A stretch of 64,000 nt of DNA from Paracoccaceae bacterium (lineage in GTDB: Bacteria > Pseudomonadota > Alphaproteobacteria > Rhodobacterales > Rhodobacteraceae), in contig QWDA01000006.1 of assembly GCA_003605175.1 (NCBI GenBank), positions 62,001 to 126,000 on the forward strand, in the 5' to 3' direction. The notes under the pieces were generated by a model, which was not told the origin of the DNA, ran no database searches, and worked only from the letters and a program-made list of their open reading frames with translations. Positions 1 to 8,411 of the stretch are shown in pieces. A program made the position numbers and the translations under genes. How positions within the stretch are numbered: the first letter of the stretch is position 1; each line of letters opens with the position of its first letter.

Positions 1-585
1 GCCGACCAGCCGTTCGGGGATCACCGTCTGGTGCTCGGCCTGCCAGGTGTGCAGGTTCTTCCGGATCGTACGGGGCCAGTCGATATCGGCGAAGCGCGGG
101 CGGTGGGTGCGTTTCGATTTGTCCACCGCGCCGCGAAGCGCCTCGGCGGTGCGGCGTTCGAGCCGCTCCATCAGCTCCGCCACGACCTTGGCGATCACCG
201 CGCGGGCGGTGGCCTTGGTCTTTTCCGGCATCGCGTTCCGGAGGCTGACGAGATCGGCGACGAGGTCCACGTCTGCCTCGACCACCGCGAGGAACTCGGG
301 CTCCATAAGCATCTGCCGCAGCCCGAGCCGCTCGAAGGCATCCTTCTGGACGATCTGCACGACCGGCGCGGGGAAGAACTCGCGGATATCGCCCATCCAG
401 CGCGCGACCGAAGGTGCGGAACGGCCAAGACCGCCCCGCCGGTTCTTGCCCTTGCCGTTGCCGTCCTCCGGGCCGTCGTAGAGCGCAGAGAGCACAGCCG
501 ACAACCGTTGATCGCCAGAAGGCAGGGCCTCGTCCTCGCCACCGATGGCCAGCCGCCAGCGGCGCGCGCGTTCCTCATCCGCCAT
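1..585 (-). CDS. VWA domain-containing protein, N-terminal part (cut by window edge)
   Basis: Last visible gene of the minus-strand operon; 195 codons are present and the C-terminus lies outside the window. The start ATG overlaps the end of the DUF5682 gene by 11 bases, which supports this frame. The visible part starts MADEERARRWRLAIGG, has a Gly/Asn/Lys-rich linker, then a helical region with WMGDIREFF, FERLGLRQML and WPRTIRKNL. The MIDAS metal-binding motif of a VWA domain would lie beyond the edge and is not seen. The VWA label is inferred from family knowledge: this N-terminal type and this position beside MoxR ATPase and DUF5682 genes are usual for such proteins. Likely cytoplasmic partner of the ATPase. 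Confidence 0.7.
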   Translation of the reverse strand, partial: MADEERARRWRLAIGGEDEALPSGDQRLSAVLSALYDGPEDGNGKGKNRRGGLGRSAPSVARWMGDIREFFPAPVVQIVQKDAFERLGLRQMLMEPEFLAVVEADVDLVADLVSLRNAMPEKTKATARAVIAKVVAELMERLERRTAEALRGAVDKSKRTHRPRFADIDWPRTIRKNLHTWQAEHQTVIPERLVG

Positions 586-2845
586 GGGTCGCTCCTGTCC
601 GGAGGATCTTCGTCAGCGCCGCGAAATGCGCGGGCCAGGTGGTTTCGGCATGTTCGGCGAGCACCCGTCCGGTACCGCTTGCCTGCCGCCCGAACAGCGC
701 ATCGAGGAGGCGCTTCCTCTCGGTCCTGTCGAGCTCGGACAGGACGCGGCGGAACACCGGCAGGTATTCGGTGAAGGTCTCCGCGTCGAGCGAGACCATC
801 CAGGCATCGACGGTGCCGCGGAGCCCGGCGTCGTAAAGGAGGCGCTGGCCGGAGCCTTCGAAGAAGCCCTCGAAGAAGGCGGCGGCATCGGCGGGCGCGG
901 TGCCGGGCGAGAGCATGCGGCCGAGGAGCACCACGGCCTCTTCGGGGCCCATGGCGTCGGCTTCGTAAAGGAGCCGCGCGGCGGCCCCCATGACGAGACG
1001 CGCCGCCTGCTTGTCGTCAGCGACGCGGCGCAGCGCCGTGGTCCAGCTTTCCGAAAGCTCCTCGCCGATCTCGGCGAGGCGGATCGCGCCATCGGTGGCC
1101 TTGAGCGCGGAGGTGAAGCCGCGCGCCGCCTCGGCATCGAGTTTGCGCGCGGCATAGTGCAGCGCAAGCGCGCCCTGGGTGCCGATCCGGACGAAGAGGC
1201 CGGTGAGCTGGCCCGCATCGGTCTGGCGCGCCTTGCCGTAGCGGATCACCTCGGCAAGGCCGGGGAGCGCGCCGAGAAGCTCGAGGCAGTCGGAGGTTTC
1301 CGCCGCCCGGTCGCCGAGCCGGACGATCCCCGCCTCGGCCGCCCCGTCGAGTTGCGCGGTCATCGCGGCGAAGACGAGATCGGCGAGCTGGCCGAGGGTT
1401 TCCGCGTCGTCCATCTCCTTGGCGAGCCGGCCGGCGGCGGCGGTCTCGATGGTGGTGCCGTGAACGAGGTTCTCGACCAGCTCCACGGCGAATTCGGGCT
1501 GCCAGGCGAGGACCCAGCGCTCGCGGAAGGTGCCCCGGCTCTTGCCGGCATCGGTCAGCCGGCCCCAATGGACGCCCAGCGCCCTAAGGCGGTGGAGCAG
1601 TGTCGAGCGGAACAGGCCGCTGTCGGAACGGAGATCGAGGGCCAGCTCCCTTTCCAACGCCTCGGGCTTCAGCCGCGCCTTCTTCTGCTGGCGCTGCAGG
1701 TCTTCGAGGAGCGGCGCGGCGGGCACGGTCTCGGGGATCTCGCCCACGTCGTTGCCCAGAAGCAGCCGGTCCTCGACGATGCGCCAGAGGATCGGGTCGC
1801 CGAAACAGAGGCAGGAGACCACGGCCTCGCGCAACTCCTCGAAGCCAGGCGCGGGACGGCCCCGGACGGCGGCGAGCGCGGTGGCGAGCCGTTCAGCCTC
1901 GATCAGCGAGGCGGTGGAGACGAGCTGCCCTTCCTCGCGAAGCGCGCGGGCGATCTTCGCGACCCAGCGCGAGACCTGCTCGGCGGGAGGCGTTTCCCAG
2001 AGATGCCGGCACCAGCCCGGCGCCGCGACCCCTGCCCCGTAGCCCGAGGCGAAGGCGAGGCGCGGCGAGGTCCAGGGCGCCCATGTGGCGGTGACCTTCG
2101 CCTTGGGCGCCCCGACAAGGAGCGCGCGGTCGTCCCTGGCGGCGTGTTTGGCCCGAAGTGCGGGGACGTGCCATGCGCCGCAGACGACGGCGACGGGGCC
2201 TTCGGCGGACTTCGCGGATCTCGCAATCTCGAGCCGCATATGCGCCTCGCGCGCGGCCTCGAGGGACGGCAGGTCGGTCTCACCCTCGCGGAGCGCGGCC
2301 ATGGCGTCGGCGACGGCGGCGAAGATCGGGCCCGGATCGGGGTTTTCCTCGATCACGTCGCGCCACCAGCTCTCGCCGTCCTCGTAGCCGGCGGCCTGCG
2401 CGAGAACGCCGATCGGGTCGCGGGCGATCCTTTGGGAGAGCGAGGGCGGGGCGGGTTCGGCCTGGGCGGTCGCGTCCCCGGTTTCGGCGGAGTCCGGGTC
2501 GGTCTCCGCCTCGGCCGGCGGGGGCGGCAGGCGCCAGGCGACGGGGAGGTCGATGAAGCGGACCGGCACGCCCGCCCGGACTGCCCAGCGCACCGCCTGG
2601 TATTCGGGCGAGAACACCGCGAAGGGCCAGAAGAACGCCTGTTCGGGCATTTCCTTCGGATAGGCGAGGAGCGCCACGGGCGGCACCATTTCCTCCGCCG
2701 CAAGAAGCGGGAGCTGGTCGGAAAGGTCCGACGGCCCCTCAATCAGAAGCTCGGCCGGGCGCAGCGCCTCCAGCGCCTCGACCAGGCGCCGCGCCGAGCC
2801 CGGACCGTGATGCCGGATCCCGAAATATTCGACCGGAGCGGGCAT
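575..2845 (-). CDS. DUF5682 family protein
   Basis: A 756-residue protein of unknown biochemical role. Its start is shared in an ATGA overlap with the stop of the MoxR gene, implying translational coupling. The N-terminus carries the family's GIRHHGPGSA motif (about residues 9-18) followed by LLIEGPSDL, and a second conserved-looking stretch is VAVVCGAWHVPAL. An acidic, Pro-rich linker lies around residues 110-140. There is no signal peptide or membrane segment, so it is probably cytoplasmic. The reading frame is open further upstream, but that extension is antisense-type sequence inside the ATPase gene and is not coding. DUF5682 genes commonly travel with MoxR, VWA and SWIM genes, as here. 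The name is by recognition of motif and context; no function is assigned. Confidence 0.8.
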   Translation of the reverse strand: MPAPVEYFGIRHHGPGSARRLVEALEALRPAELLIEGPSDLSDQLPLLAAEEMVPPVALLAYPKEMPEQAFFWPFAVFSPEYQAVRWAVRAGVPVRFIDLPVAWRLPPPPAEAETDPDSAETGDATAQAEPAPPSLSQRIARDPIGVLAQAAGYEDGESWWRDVIEENPDPGPIFAAVADAMAALREGETDLPSLEAAREAHMRLEIARSAKSAEGPVAVVCGAWHVPALRAKHAARDDRALLVGAPKAKVTATWAPWTSPRLAFASGYGAGVAAPGWCRHLWETPPAEQVSRWVAKIARALREEGQLVSTASLIEAERLATALAAVRGRPAPGFEELREAVVSCLCFGDPILWRIVEDRLLLGNDVGEIPETVPAAPLLEDLQRQQKKARLKPEALERELALDLRSDSGLFRSTLLHRLRALGVHWGRLTDAGKSRGTFRERWVLAWQPEFAVELVENLVHGTTIETAAAGRLAKEMDDAETLGQLADLVFAAMTAQLDGAAEAGIVRLGDRAAETSDCLELLGALPGLAEVIRYGKARQTDAGQLTGLFVRIGTQGALALHYAARKLDAEAARGFTSALKATDGAIRLAEIGEELSESWTTALRRVADDKQAARLVMGAAARLLYEADAMGPEEAVVLLGRMLSPGTAPADAAAFFEGFFEGSGQRLLYDAGLRGTVDAWMVSLDAETFTEYLPVFRRVLSELDRTERKRLLDALFGRQASGTGRVLAEHAETTWPAHFAALTKILRTGATHGG

Positions 2846-3921
2846 CAGAGCAGGTCGGTCATCGCGCTGTAGTAGTCGGAATACTGGCGGCGGGTCTTGA
2901 GCACAGTTTCGAGATATTCCTCCAGCACCGCCTTGTCCTGCACCGGGTCCTTGACGATGGCGCCCATCACCGTGGGCGCGAGCCCGTCGGCGCAAAGCTC
3001 GCCACCGTTGAAGAAGGCGGCATGGGAGAGCCCGCCCACCATCACCGCGATGGCCTCGGCGGTGGAGAGCGTGCCCGAGGGCGATTTCAGCGTGGTCTTG
3101 CCGTCGAGCGTCTCGCCGCCGCGGAGCTCGCGGAAGATCGACAGCACGCGGGCGACCTCCACTGTGACATTCTTGGGCGCCGGAAGATCCAGCGATACGG
3201 CCATCTCGGCGACACGCTTCGAGACGATGCGGATCTCCTCGTCCATGTCGTCCGGCAGAGGCAGCACCACCACGTTGAAGCGGCGCTTGAGCGCGGCCGA
3301 GAGATCGTTCACGCCCTTGTCGCGATCGTTCGCGGTGGCGATCACGTTGAAGCCGCGGCGGGCATAGACCGCATCGTTCAGCTCCGGGATCGGCAGCATC
3401 TTTTCCGACAGGACGGTGATCAGCGTGTCCTGCACGTCGGAGCCCATGCGGGTAAGCTCCTCGAGCCGGCAGAGCTTGCCCTCCTCCATCGCGCGGAAGA
3501 GCGGCGTCGGCACCAGTGCCTCGCGCGACGGGCCCTTGGCGAGAAGCTGGGCATAGTTCCAGGAATAGCGCACCTGGTTCTCGTCGGTGCCGGCGGTGCA
3601 CTGGATCACCATGGTCGAATTGCCCGAGACGGCGGCGGCGAGATGTTCGCTGACCCAGGATTTCGCCGTGCCGGGGACCCCGAGAAGGAGGAGTGCGCGG
3701 TCGGTCGCCAGCGTCGCCACAGCGGTTTCGATGAGCCGGCGGTTGCCGACATATTTCGGCGTGATCTCGGTGCCGCCTGCTGTCCCGCCCATCAGGTAGG
3801 TGACGGCGGCCCTGGGCGACATCGCCCAGCCGGCGGGCTTGGTACCGCTGTCATTCGCGATCAGCGCGTCGAGTTCGTTGCGGTAGGTATCCTCGGCGGG
3901 AAGGCGGATTTGCGCAGTCAT
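2845..3921 (-). CDS. MoxR-type AAA+ ATPase
   Basis: 358 residues, a typical length for MoxR-family AAA+ ATPases, which act as chaperone-like remodellers with VWA-domain partners. Walker A is GVPGTAKS at residues 81-88. The Walker B region reads KLCRLEELTR (about 149-158), with Glu in place of the usual Asp-Glu pair. Sensor 1 is NVIATANDRD (192-201) and a putative arginine finger lies in LKRRF (211-215). The gene overlaps its neighbours by four bases at both ends (ATGA), so it is the centre of a coupled operon with DUF5691, DUF5682, SWIM and VWA proteins. Cytoplasmic. The ATPase assignment is firm; the cellular role is not known. Confidence 0.9.
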   Translation of the reverse strand: MTAQIRLPAEDTYRNELDALIANDSGTKPAGWAMSPRAAVTYLMGGTAGGTEITPKYVGNRRLIETAVATLATDRALLLLGVPGTAKSWVSEHLAAAVSGNSTMVIQCTAGTDENQVRYSWNYAQLLAKGPSREALVPTPLFRAMEEGKLCRLEELTRMGSDVQDTLITVLSEKMLPIPELNDAVYARRGFNVIATANDRDKGVNDLSAALKRRFNVVVLPLPDDMDEEIRIVSKRVAEMAVSLDLPAPKNVTVEVARVLSIFRELRGGETLDGKTTLKSPSGTLSTAEAIAVMVGGLSHAAFFNGGELCADGLAPTVMGAIVKDPVQDKAVLEEYLETVLKTRRQYSDYYSAMTDLL

Positions 3922-5303
3922 CTGGGGGGCTCCTTGAGGGCTGCATTGAGGCGCAGGAGGGATAGTCGGGGATCGGCGGCCATCAGGCCTTGTCCGGTGA
4001 AACGGTCGATCAGGCGGCAGGCCGCGTCGCCATCGGCGATCAGCCCGAGATTGAGGAATCCGGCCGAGACGGCGCGCGCGGCCGCGTCCTCTGCCTTGAG
4101 CACGGCGCTCTCGAAATACGCGAAAGGCGGGGCGTTGCGGATCGCGTCGAAACCGAGCGTTCCGGGCGCGGGGGCGAGTAGGTCAGCGGTGGCGGCGAAG
4201 GTGGTCGCGTCCTTCGCGATCAGGCTCGTGGCGATCGCGCCGCGGCGCGCGGGCGCGAGCCGCGCGAAGAGCGGGCGGAGGTCGCGCGCGGTGCCCAGCG
4301 CCTCGATCTGGCGGGAGAGGAAGGCCTCCACCTCGGCATCGGTGCCGGACCCGGCGAGCATCGCGCCGATCTCCTCGGTGCCATCGCCGAAATCCCAGGC
4401 CTCGACGATGCCGGTCACGGGGAGGCCGAGCCCCTCGGCCAGGGCGGCGATTGGCAGGATCTCGGCGAGCGCGGCGCGGCGGCGTCGCTGCGCGGTGTTC
4501 TTGAGCTTGCGCGCGGTGACCACAGTGCGGCGATTGATGAGGCCCGCGCGCGCAGTCTCGAAGAAGGCGGTGAGCTCGGCGCCCGCCTCGGCATCGACCC
4601 GCGCCTTGCCCAGCCGGGCGAGGAGGCTCGCGGCCAACGCCTGCACCTTGCCCGATCGGTCGCCCTCGAGACTGGCGAGAAAGCCGGCATCCGCCCCGGC
4701 GAGGCCGATGGCGAGGATCGAGACGAGGCGGTGCCGCGCCTCGGCCGCGAGCGTGGGCGCGAGCGCGGCGATCAGTTCCCGCGCCGCGGCGGGATCGGTC
4801 TCGCGCAGGCGCTCCAGCGCCGAGAGGCGGGCATGGGGCGCCCATTCGTCCCAGCTCTCGACGGTGGGGATGTCTGCCCCGGCGGCCGCGCCGGGAGTGT
4901 CGGCGAGCCAGTCCAGCCAGGGCGCGTAGACGTCCGGCAGGTCGGTCTCGCCCGGCTTCGGCATCCAGTCGGTCGGCACCGGGGCATAGCCGCGCGCAGC
5001 GGTGAGGATGACGAGCTGCACCGCCTCCACCTCCCTCGCCGCCAGGCAGCGGCGGAAAAGGGCGCGCGCCTCGGGCGGCAGGGTCGGCAGGGCGAGGCGC
5101 GGCAGGAGTGGCCGTTCGGCGAGAGGGCCGGCGGGCGCGGGCCGGGTCGCGAGACGGGTGAACTGACCGGCAACCGCGAGGAGGTCGAGATCGGGGCGGT
5201 CGCCCAGTGCAAGGCGCCAGGGTTCCGGGCAGACGGATTCGGCCGAGCCGCCGGTCATCCAGCGCGCCTTCACGTCCTCGAGCTGGGCCGGGAGATCACG
5301 CAT
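3918..5303 (-). CDS. DUF5691 family protein
   Basis: 461 residues, Ala/Leu/Arg-rich and apparently all-helical. The start MRDLPAQLEDV was chosen because it overlaps the SWIM gene's stop by eight bases; the frame stays open further upstream only as a shadow of the SWIM gene. Recognisable pieces are WMPKPGETDLPDVY near the middle of the N-terminal half and a run of HEAT-like helices such as RHRLVSILAIGL and GKVQALAASLLARLG. It has no catalytic motif I recognise and no signal peptide. Position between the SWIM protein and the MoxR ATPase, and the ATGA overlap with the ATPase, point to a structural or adaptor subunit, which is inference. Confidence 0.75.
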   Translation of the reverse strand: MRDLPAQLEDVKARWMTGGSAESVCPEPWRLALGDRPDLDLLAVAGQFTRLATRPAPAGPLAERPLLPRLALPTLPPEARALFRRCLAAREVEAVQLVILTAARGYAPVPTDWMPKPGETDLPDVYAPWLDWLADTPGAAAGADIPTVESWDEWAPHARLSALERLRETDPAAARELIAALAPTLAAEARHRLVSILAIGLAGADAGFLASLEGDRSGKVQALAASLLARLGKARVDAEAGAELTAFFETARAGLINRRTVVTARKLKNTAQRRRRAALAEILPIAALAEGLGLPVTGIVEAWDFGDGTEEIGAMLAGSGTDAEVEAFLSRQIEALGTARDLRPLFARLAPARRGAIATSLIAKDATTFAATADLLAPAPGTLGFDAIRNAPPFAYFESAVLKAEDAAARAVSAGFLNLGLIADGDAACRLIDRFTGQGLMAADPRLSLLRLNAALKEPPR

Positions 5304-6675
5304 CGGGCGCCACCCTGCCCCAGTCGGTCCGGGCGGAGAGGATCGAGAGCCGCGCACCGTCCCAGAGCGCGGCAGAGCGGTTGAGCTGCAGGCCGAGGAA
5401 CACCTCGCCCGGCGACTGGTCGAGCGGCAACGCGAGGCTGCCATCGGCGGCGCGCCACCAGGGCTTGCCAGCGCCGGACAGGGTGACGCGCCCGGCCGGC
5501 AGGAGAAGCGGCGACACGATCTCCCATGGGGCTAGGGTCTCGCGCGCGGCGATCCCGGCGAGTGGATCGGCTTCGGCCGCGGGCCAGGTGTCGTCGGCCT
5601 CGGCCGGGCTCCGCTCGACGAGCACCGCTCGAAGTGGCGCGGGGCCGGGATAAAAGACGAGCTCGGCCTCGAAGCGGTCGCCGGGCGCGAAGGCGCTCGA
5701 CCGCTTGCCGACGCTTGCGGGGAAGAAATCGAGAAGGAGCGCGAAACGCGGGCCCTCGACGCCGAGATTGAGGAGCCAGGTCGCCTGGCTGACCAGCCCG
5801 TCGCGGCGGGTCGCGATGCGTTCGCCGGCAACCTCCCAGAACCCCTTCGCCCGGAGCGCATCGGGATTGCCGAGCACGTCCTCGCGGCTTTCCGAGGTGG
5901 CGATGGCGCGGCGGATCGCGGGGGCGGCAGGGTCGGCGCGGAAGGCGCGGGCAAGGAGCACGAGCTTGCCGAGATGGGCGACCAGCGCGTCGAGCCGCTC
6001 CTCTCCGGAAAGCGCCATGAGCGCGGGCGGCAGTTCGTCGATCCGGCCGGCGAGCGCGGTTGCCTTGCCGTCCACGAGCCGCGCGGCGATGGCGCGGCAG
6101 CGCGGCGCGAGATCGGCGAGGAGCCCGGCCAGGCCGGTGCGGAGCTGGTCGTCGATCCATGTCTCGAGGTCGTCCATCGCCGCGAGGAGCGCCGCCTCGG
6201 TCTCCGCCGCGCGCTTCCCGGCGGCGGCCGCAGCGCGGGCTTCGGCCTTGGGATCCTTTGGTTTTTCCGCCTCCGGCGCAGCCGCCGCCGCGAGGCTCTT
6301 GCCGCCCGCACCCGGCGCAGACGCGATGGCGGCGCTGTTCGTCTTCTTCCGCCGCCCGAGCCAGTCGCCGACCCAGTCGGGCGTGCCGCCGGGCGCGAAT
6401 TCGGCCGGCGCGTCAGCATACATCCACATCAGCGCAAGCACGTGCTTGCAGGGGAATTTCCGCGACGGGCAAGAGCATTTGTAGCCATGGTCGCCCCGGT
6501 CGAAGACCACCCGGTAGGGATTGGCGCCCGAGCCCTGGCATTCGCCCCAGACCAGCCCGGCGCCGTCATCCAGCGCGCGGAGCGGCCACTTGCCCGGATT
6601 GAGGAGCTTGTTCGCGGCGTTGAGCGATGCCTGATCCGGCGCAATCGCCGTCACCGTCTCCAGATTGATCGTCAT
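5296..6675 (-). CDS. SWIM zinc finger family protein
   Basis: First gene of the operon, 459 residues from the chosen start MTINLETVTAI. An alternative ATG lies eight codons upstream at 6699; neither has a convincing Shine-Dalgarno sequence. The SWIM motif CxCx6CxH is complete: Cys67, Cys69, Cys76 and His78 within YKCSCPSRKFPCKHVLALMW. SWIM fingers bind zinc and mediate DNA or protein contacts. After the finger comes an Ala/Lys-rich, low-complexity linker (about residues 115-160) and then a long domain without familiar motifs. It is the promoter-proximal gene, so it could be the sensing or substrate-recognition component; that is inference. Confidence 0.85.
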   Translation of the reverse strand: MTINLETVTAIAPDQASLNAANKLLNPGKWPLRALDDGAGLVWGECQGSGANPYRVVFDRGDHGYKCSCPSRKFPCKHVLALMWMYADAPAEFAPGGTPDWVGDWLGRRKKTNSAAIASAPGAGGKSLAAAAAPEAEKPKDPKAEARAAAAAGKRAAETEAALLAAMDDLETWIDDQLRTGLAGLLADLAPRCRAIAARLVDGKATALAGRIDELPPALMALSGEERLDALVAHLGKLVLLARAFRADPAAPAIRRAIATSESREDVLGNPDALRAKGFWEVAGERIATRRDGLVSQATWLLNLGVEGPRFALLLDFFPASVGKRSSAFAPGDRFEAELVFYPGPAPLRAVLVERSPAEADDTWPAAEADPLAGIAARETLAPWEIVSPLLLPAGRVTLSGAGKPWWRAADGSLALPLDQSPGEVFLGLQLNRSAALWDGARLSILSARTDWGRVAPDA

Positions 6676-7313
6676 GCGGAAATCGTAGCCCGGGCACATT
6701 TACCACGACAAGGAGATGGAACAGAGAAGCGTGGCGATCTCTCGACAGTTTTGCGGCGTCTCTGCCATCTTTGCCCCCGACTGGGCGAGGCGCGGCTCCT
6801 GGCCGGGCTCGAGGGCACGGACCTGGACGACCACTTCGAGGCGGCGCGCGAGGACGACGCGGCGGGCGGCCTTGCTGCGGACGCCGGGGCCGAAGCCAGA
6901 CAGCAGATTGGAGGCTCTGAGAGTAGCGGGTGCCTTCACCAGACCCGAAGCGAGTCGCGTGCGCGAAAAGGATTCGGACGCGAGATTCGCCGATCTCACA
7001 GGACATCTCGCCCGCGCGACAAGCCATCACTTCAGGGCTTCGGCATCCGCAACACGCCACCAATCTACCTATGCGCTAACACAATGCCGATCCGAGCAAC
7101 CATGCCGCGCAACAGCGAGGAATCTGCTTTAATTTTATGCACAAAAAAAATCATCGCACGAAAAATTGGACCCATATCAATATCTTGACGCCACATTGAT
7201 CGAGCAAATTGCAGTTTCTGCATAGCAGCATTGCACATTGGAGCATTGTGCATGCGCAGCAAATCGATATGTTGGTTTCAACGGTGATCGGCAGCGTCGG
7301 TCACCTCCAAGTC
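6676..7313. other. Intergenic stretch between the VWA-MoxR operon and the cuckoo-type RNA
   Basis: About 640 bases with no gene I can support. The first 300 are GC-rich with several overlapping open frames on both strands but no recognisable protein. From about 7070 to 7290 base composition falls sharply, with runs such as AAAAAAAA and TTTAATTTT, unlike the surroundings. The operon promoter (leftward) and the RNA promoter (rightward) should both lie here, but no convincing -35/-10 pair could be fixed. Confidence 0.5.
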
Positions 7314-7394
7314 AGAGGGCCCCTCCTCCTCCCTGGGTCTTCTGAAATTAGCGGTGGCACCCTCCTCCTCCCTGGTGCCACCGCTTCACTTTTT
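7314..7394 (+). ncRNA. Cuckoo/CcsR-type small RNA with two anti-Shine-Dalgarno loops
   Basis: Two adjacent hairpins display the identical 12-base loop CTCCTCCTCCCT. Hairpin 1 is 7314-7343 (stem AGAGGGCCC pairing GGGTCTTCT with two G-U pairs). Hairpin 2 is 7350-7385 (perfect 12-bp stem AGCGGTGGCACC / GGTGCCACCGCT), followed by TTTTT at 7390-7394, so it doubles as an intrinsic terminator. In Rhodobacter this architecture defines the stress-induced CcsR (CCUCCUCCC-motif) RNAs, also called cuckoo RNAs. The loop is complementary to GGAGG ribosome-binding sites. The 5' end is not determined; it is probably some tens of bases upstream. A DUF1127 gene, the usual co-transcribed neighbour in Rhodobacter, is not seen here. 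Confidence 0.8.
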
Positions 7395-7437
7395 CCGCCC
7401 CCCCCCCGAGAATCCGAGCGATCGCGCACGCCAGAAT

Positions 7438-7472
7438 CAAAAGAGGCGCCGCACGAATGCGACGCCCCTTCG
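7438..7472 (-). terminator. Intrinsic terminator of the Hint-domain gene
   Basis: Read on the minus strand, AGGGGCGTCGC pairs with GCGGCGCCTCT (11 bp including G-U pairs) around the loop ATTCGT and is followed by TTTT. It lies about 20 bases past the stop codon of the Hint-domain gene. Confidence 0.75.
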
Positions 7473-7490
7473 CGAGAAACCCCATCGAGG

Positions 7491-7973
7491 TCAGGGATCG
7501 ACCCTGGCCCACATTCCTTCCATGCGGACGCAGACCGGCTCGCCGCAATGAAACAGCGTATAGGTCAGCATGTCTTCCGGCTTCCGGAGCACGCCCGGCC
7601 GGCCAAGCAGTTCCTTTGCCTTGACGAACCGGTCGCTCAACGAGCGGCCGAGACCGACCTTCTGCTCGGGCGAGACGATGACGTCGGCCTTGGGCAGACC
7701 ATTTCCCAGCGCGCCGGCGCGGATCAGGATCGCCTGCGCGTCGGGCACCTCAGCCAGAAAGGCGCCGTCGAGCCGCATGCGGTCCACCCATACGACCTGC
7801 TTGAGCGTTCCCTGCTCGGTCCGGATCTGGTCGCGCTGGCGCAGGGCCTGCGCGTGCACCTCCCCGAAAGACGTCGAGATCCGCGTCATCGGCCCGAACC
7901 CGGGAAGGTTCCAGCAGATCTCCGACTTCGCTTCCCTGCGGAAGCTCTGTTCCGCGACAGCATAACCTCTCAT
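7491..7973 (-). CDS. Short Hint (Hedgehog/intein) domain-containing protein
   Basis: 160 residues. The start MRGYAVAEQSF was chosen because TAGGA lies about eight bases upstream; a longer form from 8000 is possible. The core GFGPMTRISTSFGEV, then ALRQRDQIRTEQG, RMRLDGAF, IRAGALGNGLPKADVIVSPEQKV and a C-terminal half with LTYTLFHC match the Hint fold of self-processing proteins widespread in Rhodobacteraceae. Those usually read GFAPGTRI and VSPQHRVL; here Gln-Lys replaces the conserved His-Arg, and no C-terminal effector domain follows. The splicing residues may therefore be degraded. No signal peptide is visible. The gene sits alone in an AT-rich pocket and has its own terminator, consistent with acquisition or decay. 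Confidence 0.65.
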   Translation of the reverse strand: MRGYAVAEQSFRREAKSEICWNLPGFGPMTRISTSFGEVHAQALRQRDQIRTEQGTLKQVVWVDRMRLDGAFLAEVPDAQAILIRAGALGNGLPKADVIVSPEQKVGLGRSLSDRFVKAKELLGRPGVLRKPEDMLTYTLFHCGEPVCVRMEGMWARVDP

Positions 7974-8411
7974 CGACCCAATCCTACATACAACAAACAC
8001 TTGCTACCGAAGAGCCCAATGGCCGCAGCTGGCCAGTGCACAGCGCTCTTCATCATTACATCTCTGGTATGAAACCTGCCCGAAAAACGAAAGCCCGACA
8101 CCATACTCGAATCTCCCTTTTACAAATCCCACCCACGCCGGGATGCCACATCGAAATTCTCTGCCGCGGGATTGGACCCGCTTTGCCGCCAATCGCGGCC
8201 AGACCAAATCAATCGTTAACAGATTACCGCAAGATTAAGTCAAAATCGTGGCAGAGCCAGCGGCAATACAACCTGTGAGTGATTTTATCCCCACGCTTCA
8301 TCGCAGGGCTGCATCGCGAAACCGGTTGTTTCAGATCGCCGTGCAATCCACCCGGCGGCGAAAATGAGCCCGGTTAGACGTGAATTGTCGCCGACTCACC
8401 TTGCGCCCCGG
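7974..8411. other. AT-richer intergenic stretch before the helicase gene
   Basis: About 440 bases without a supportable gene, of lower GC than the flanks. It must hold the promoter of the leftward Hint gene and the 3' end region of the helicase transcript. I see no convincing terminator, tRNA or promoter pair in it. Confidence 0.5.

Noticed and set aside
545-2872. Long plus-strand frame opposite the DUF5682 gene
   Set aside because: High-GC codon bias opens the opposite strand; the translation has no familiar motif while the minus strand has conserved motifs and coupled overlaps.
7398-7407. Run of ten C residues after the cuckoo RNA
   Set aside because: Could be a slippage-prone tract, but it lies in no gene and near no promoter, so no phase-variation role can be supported.
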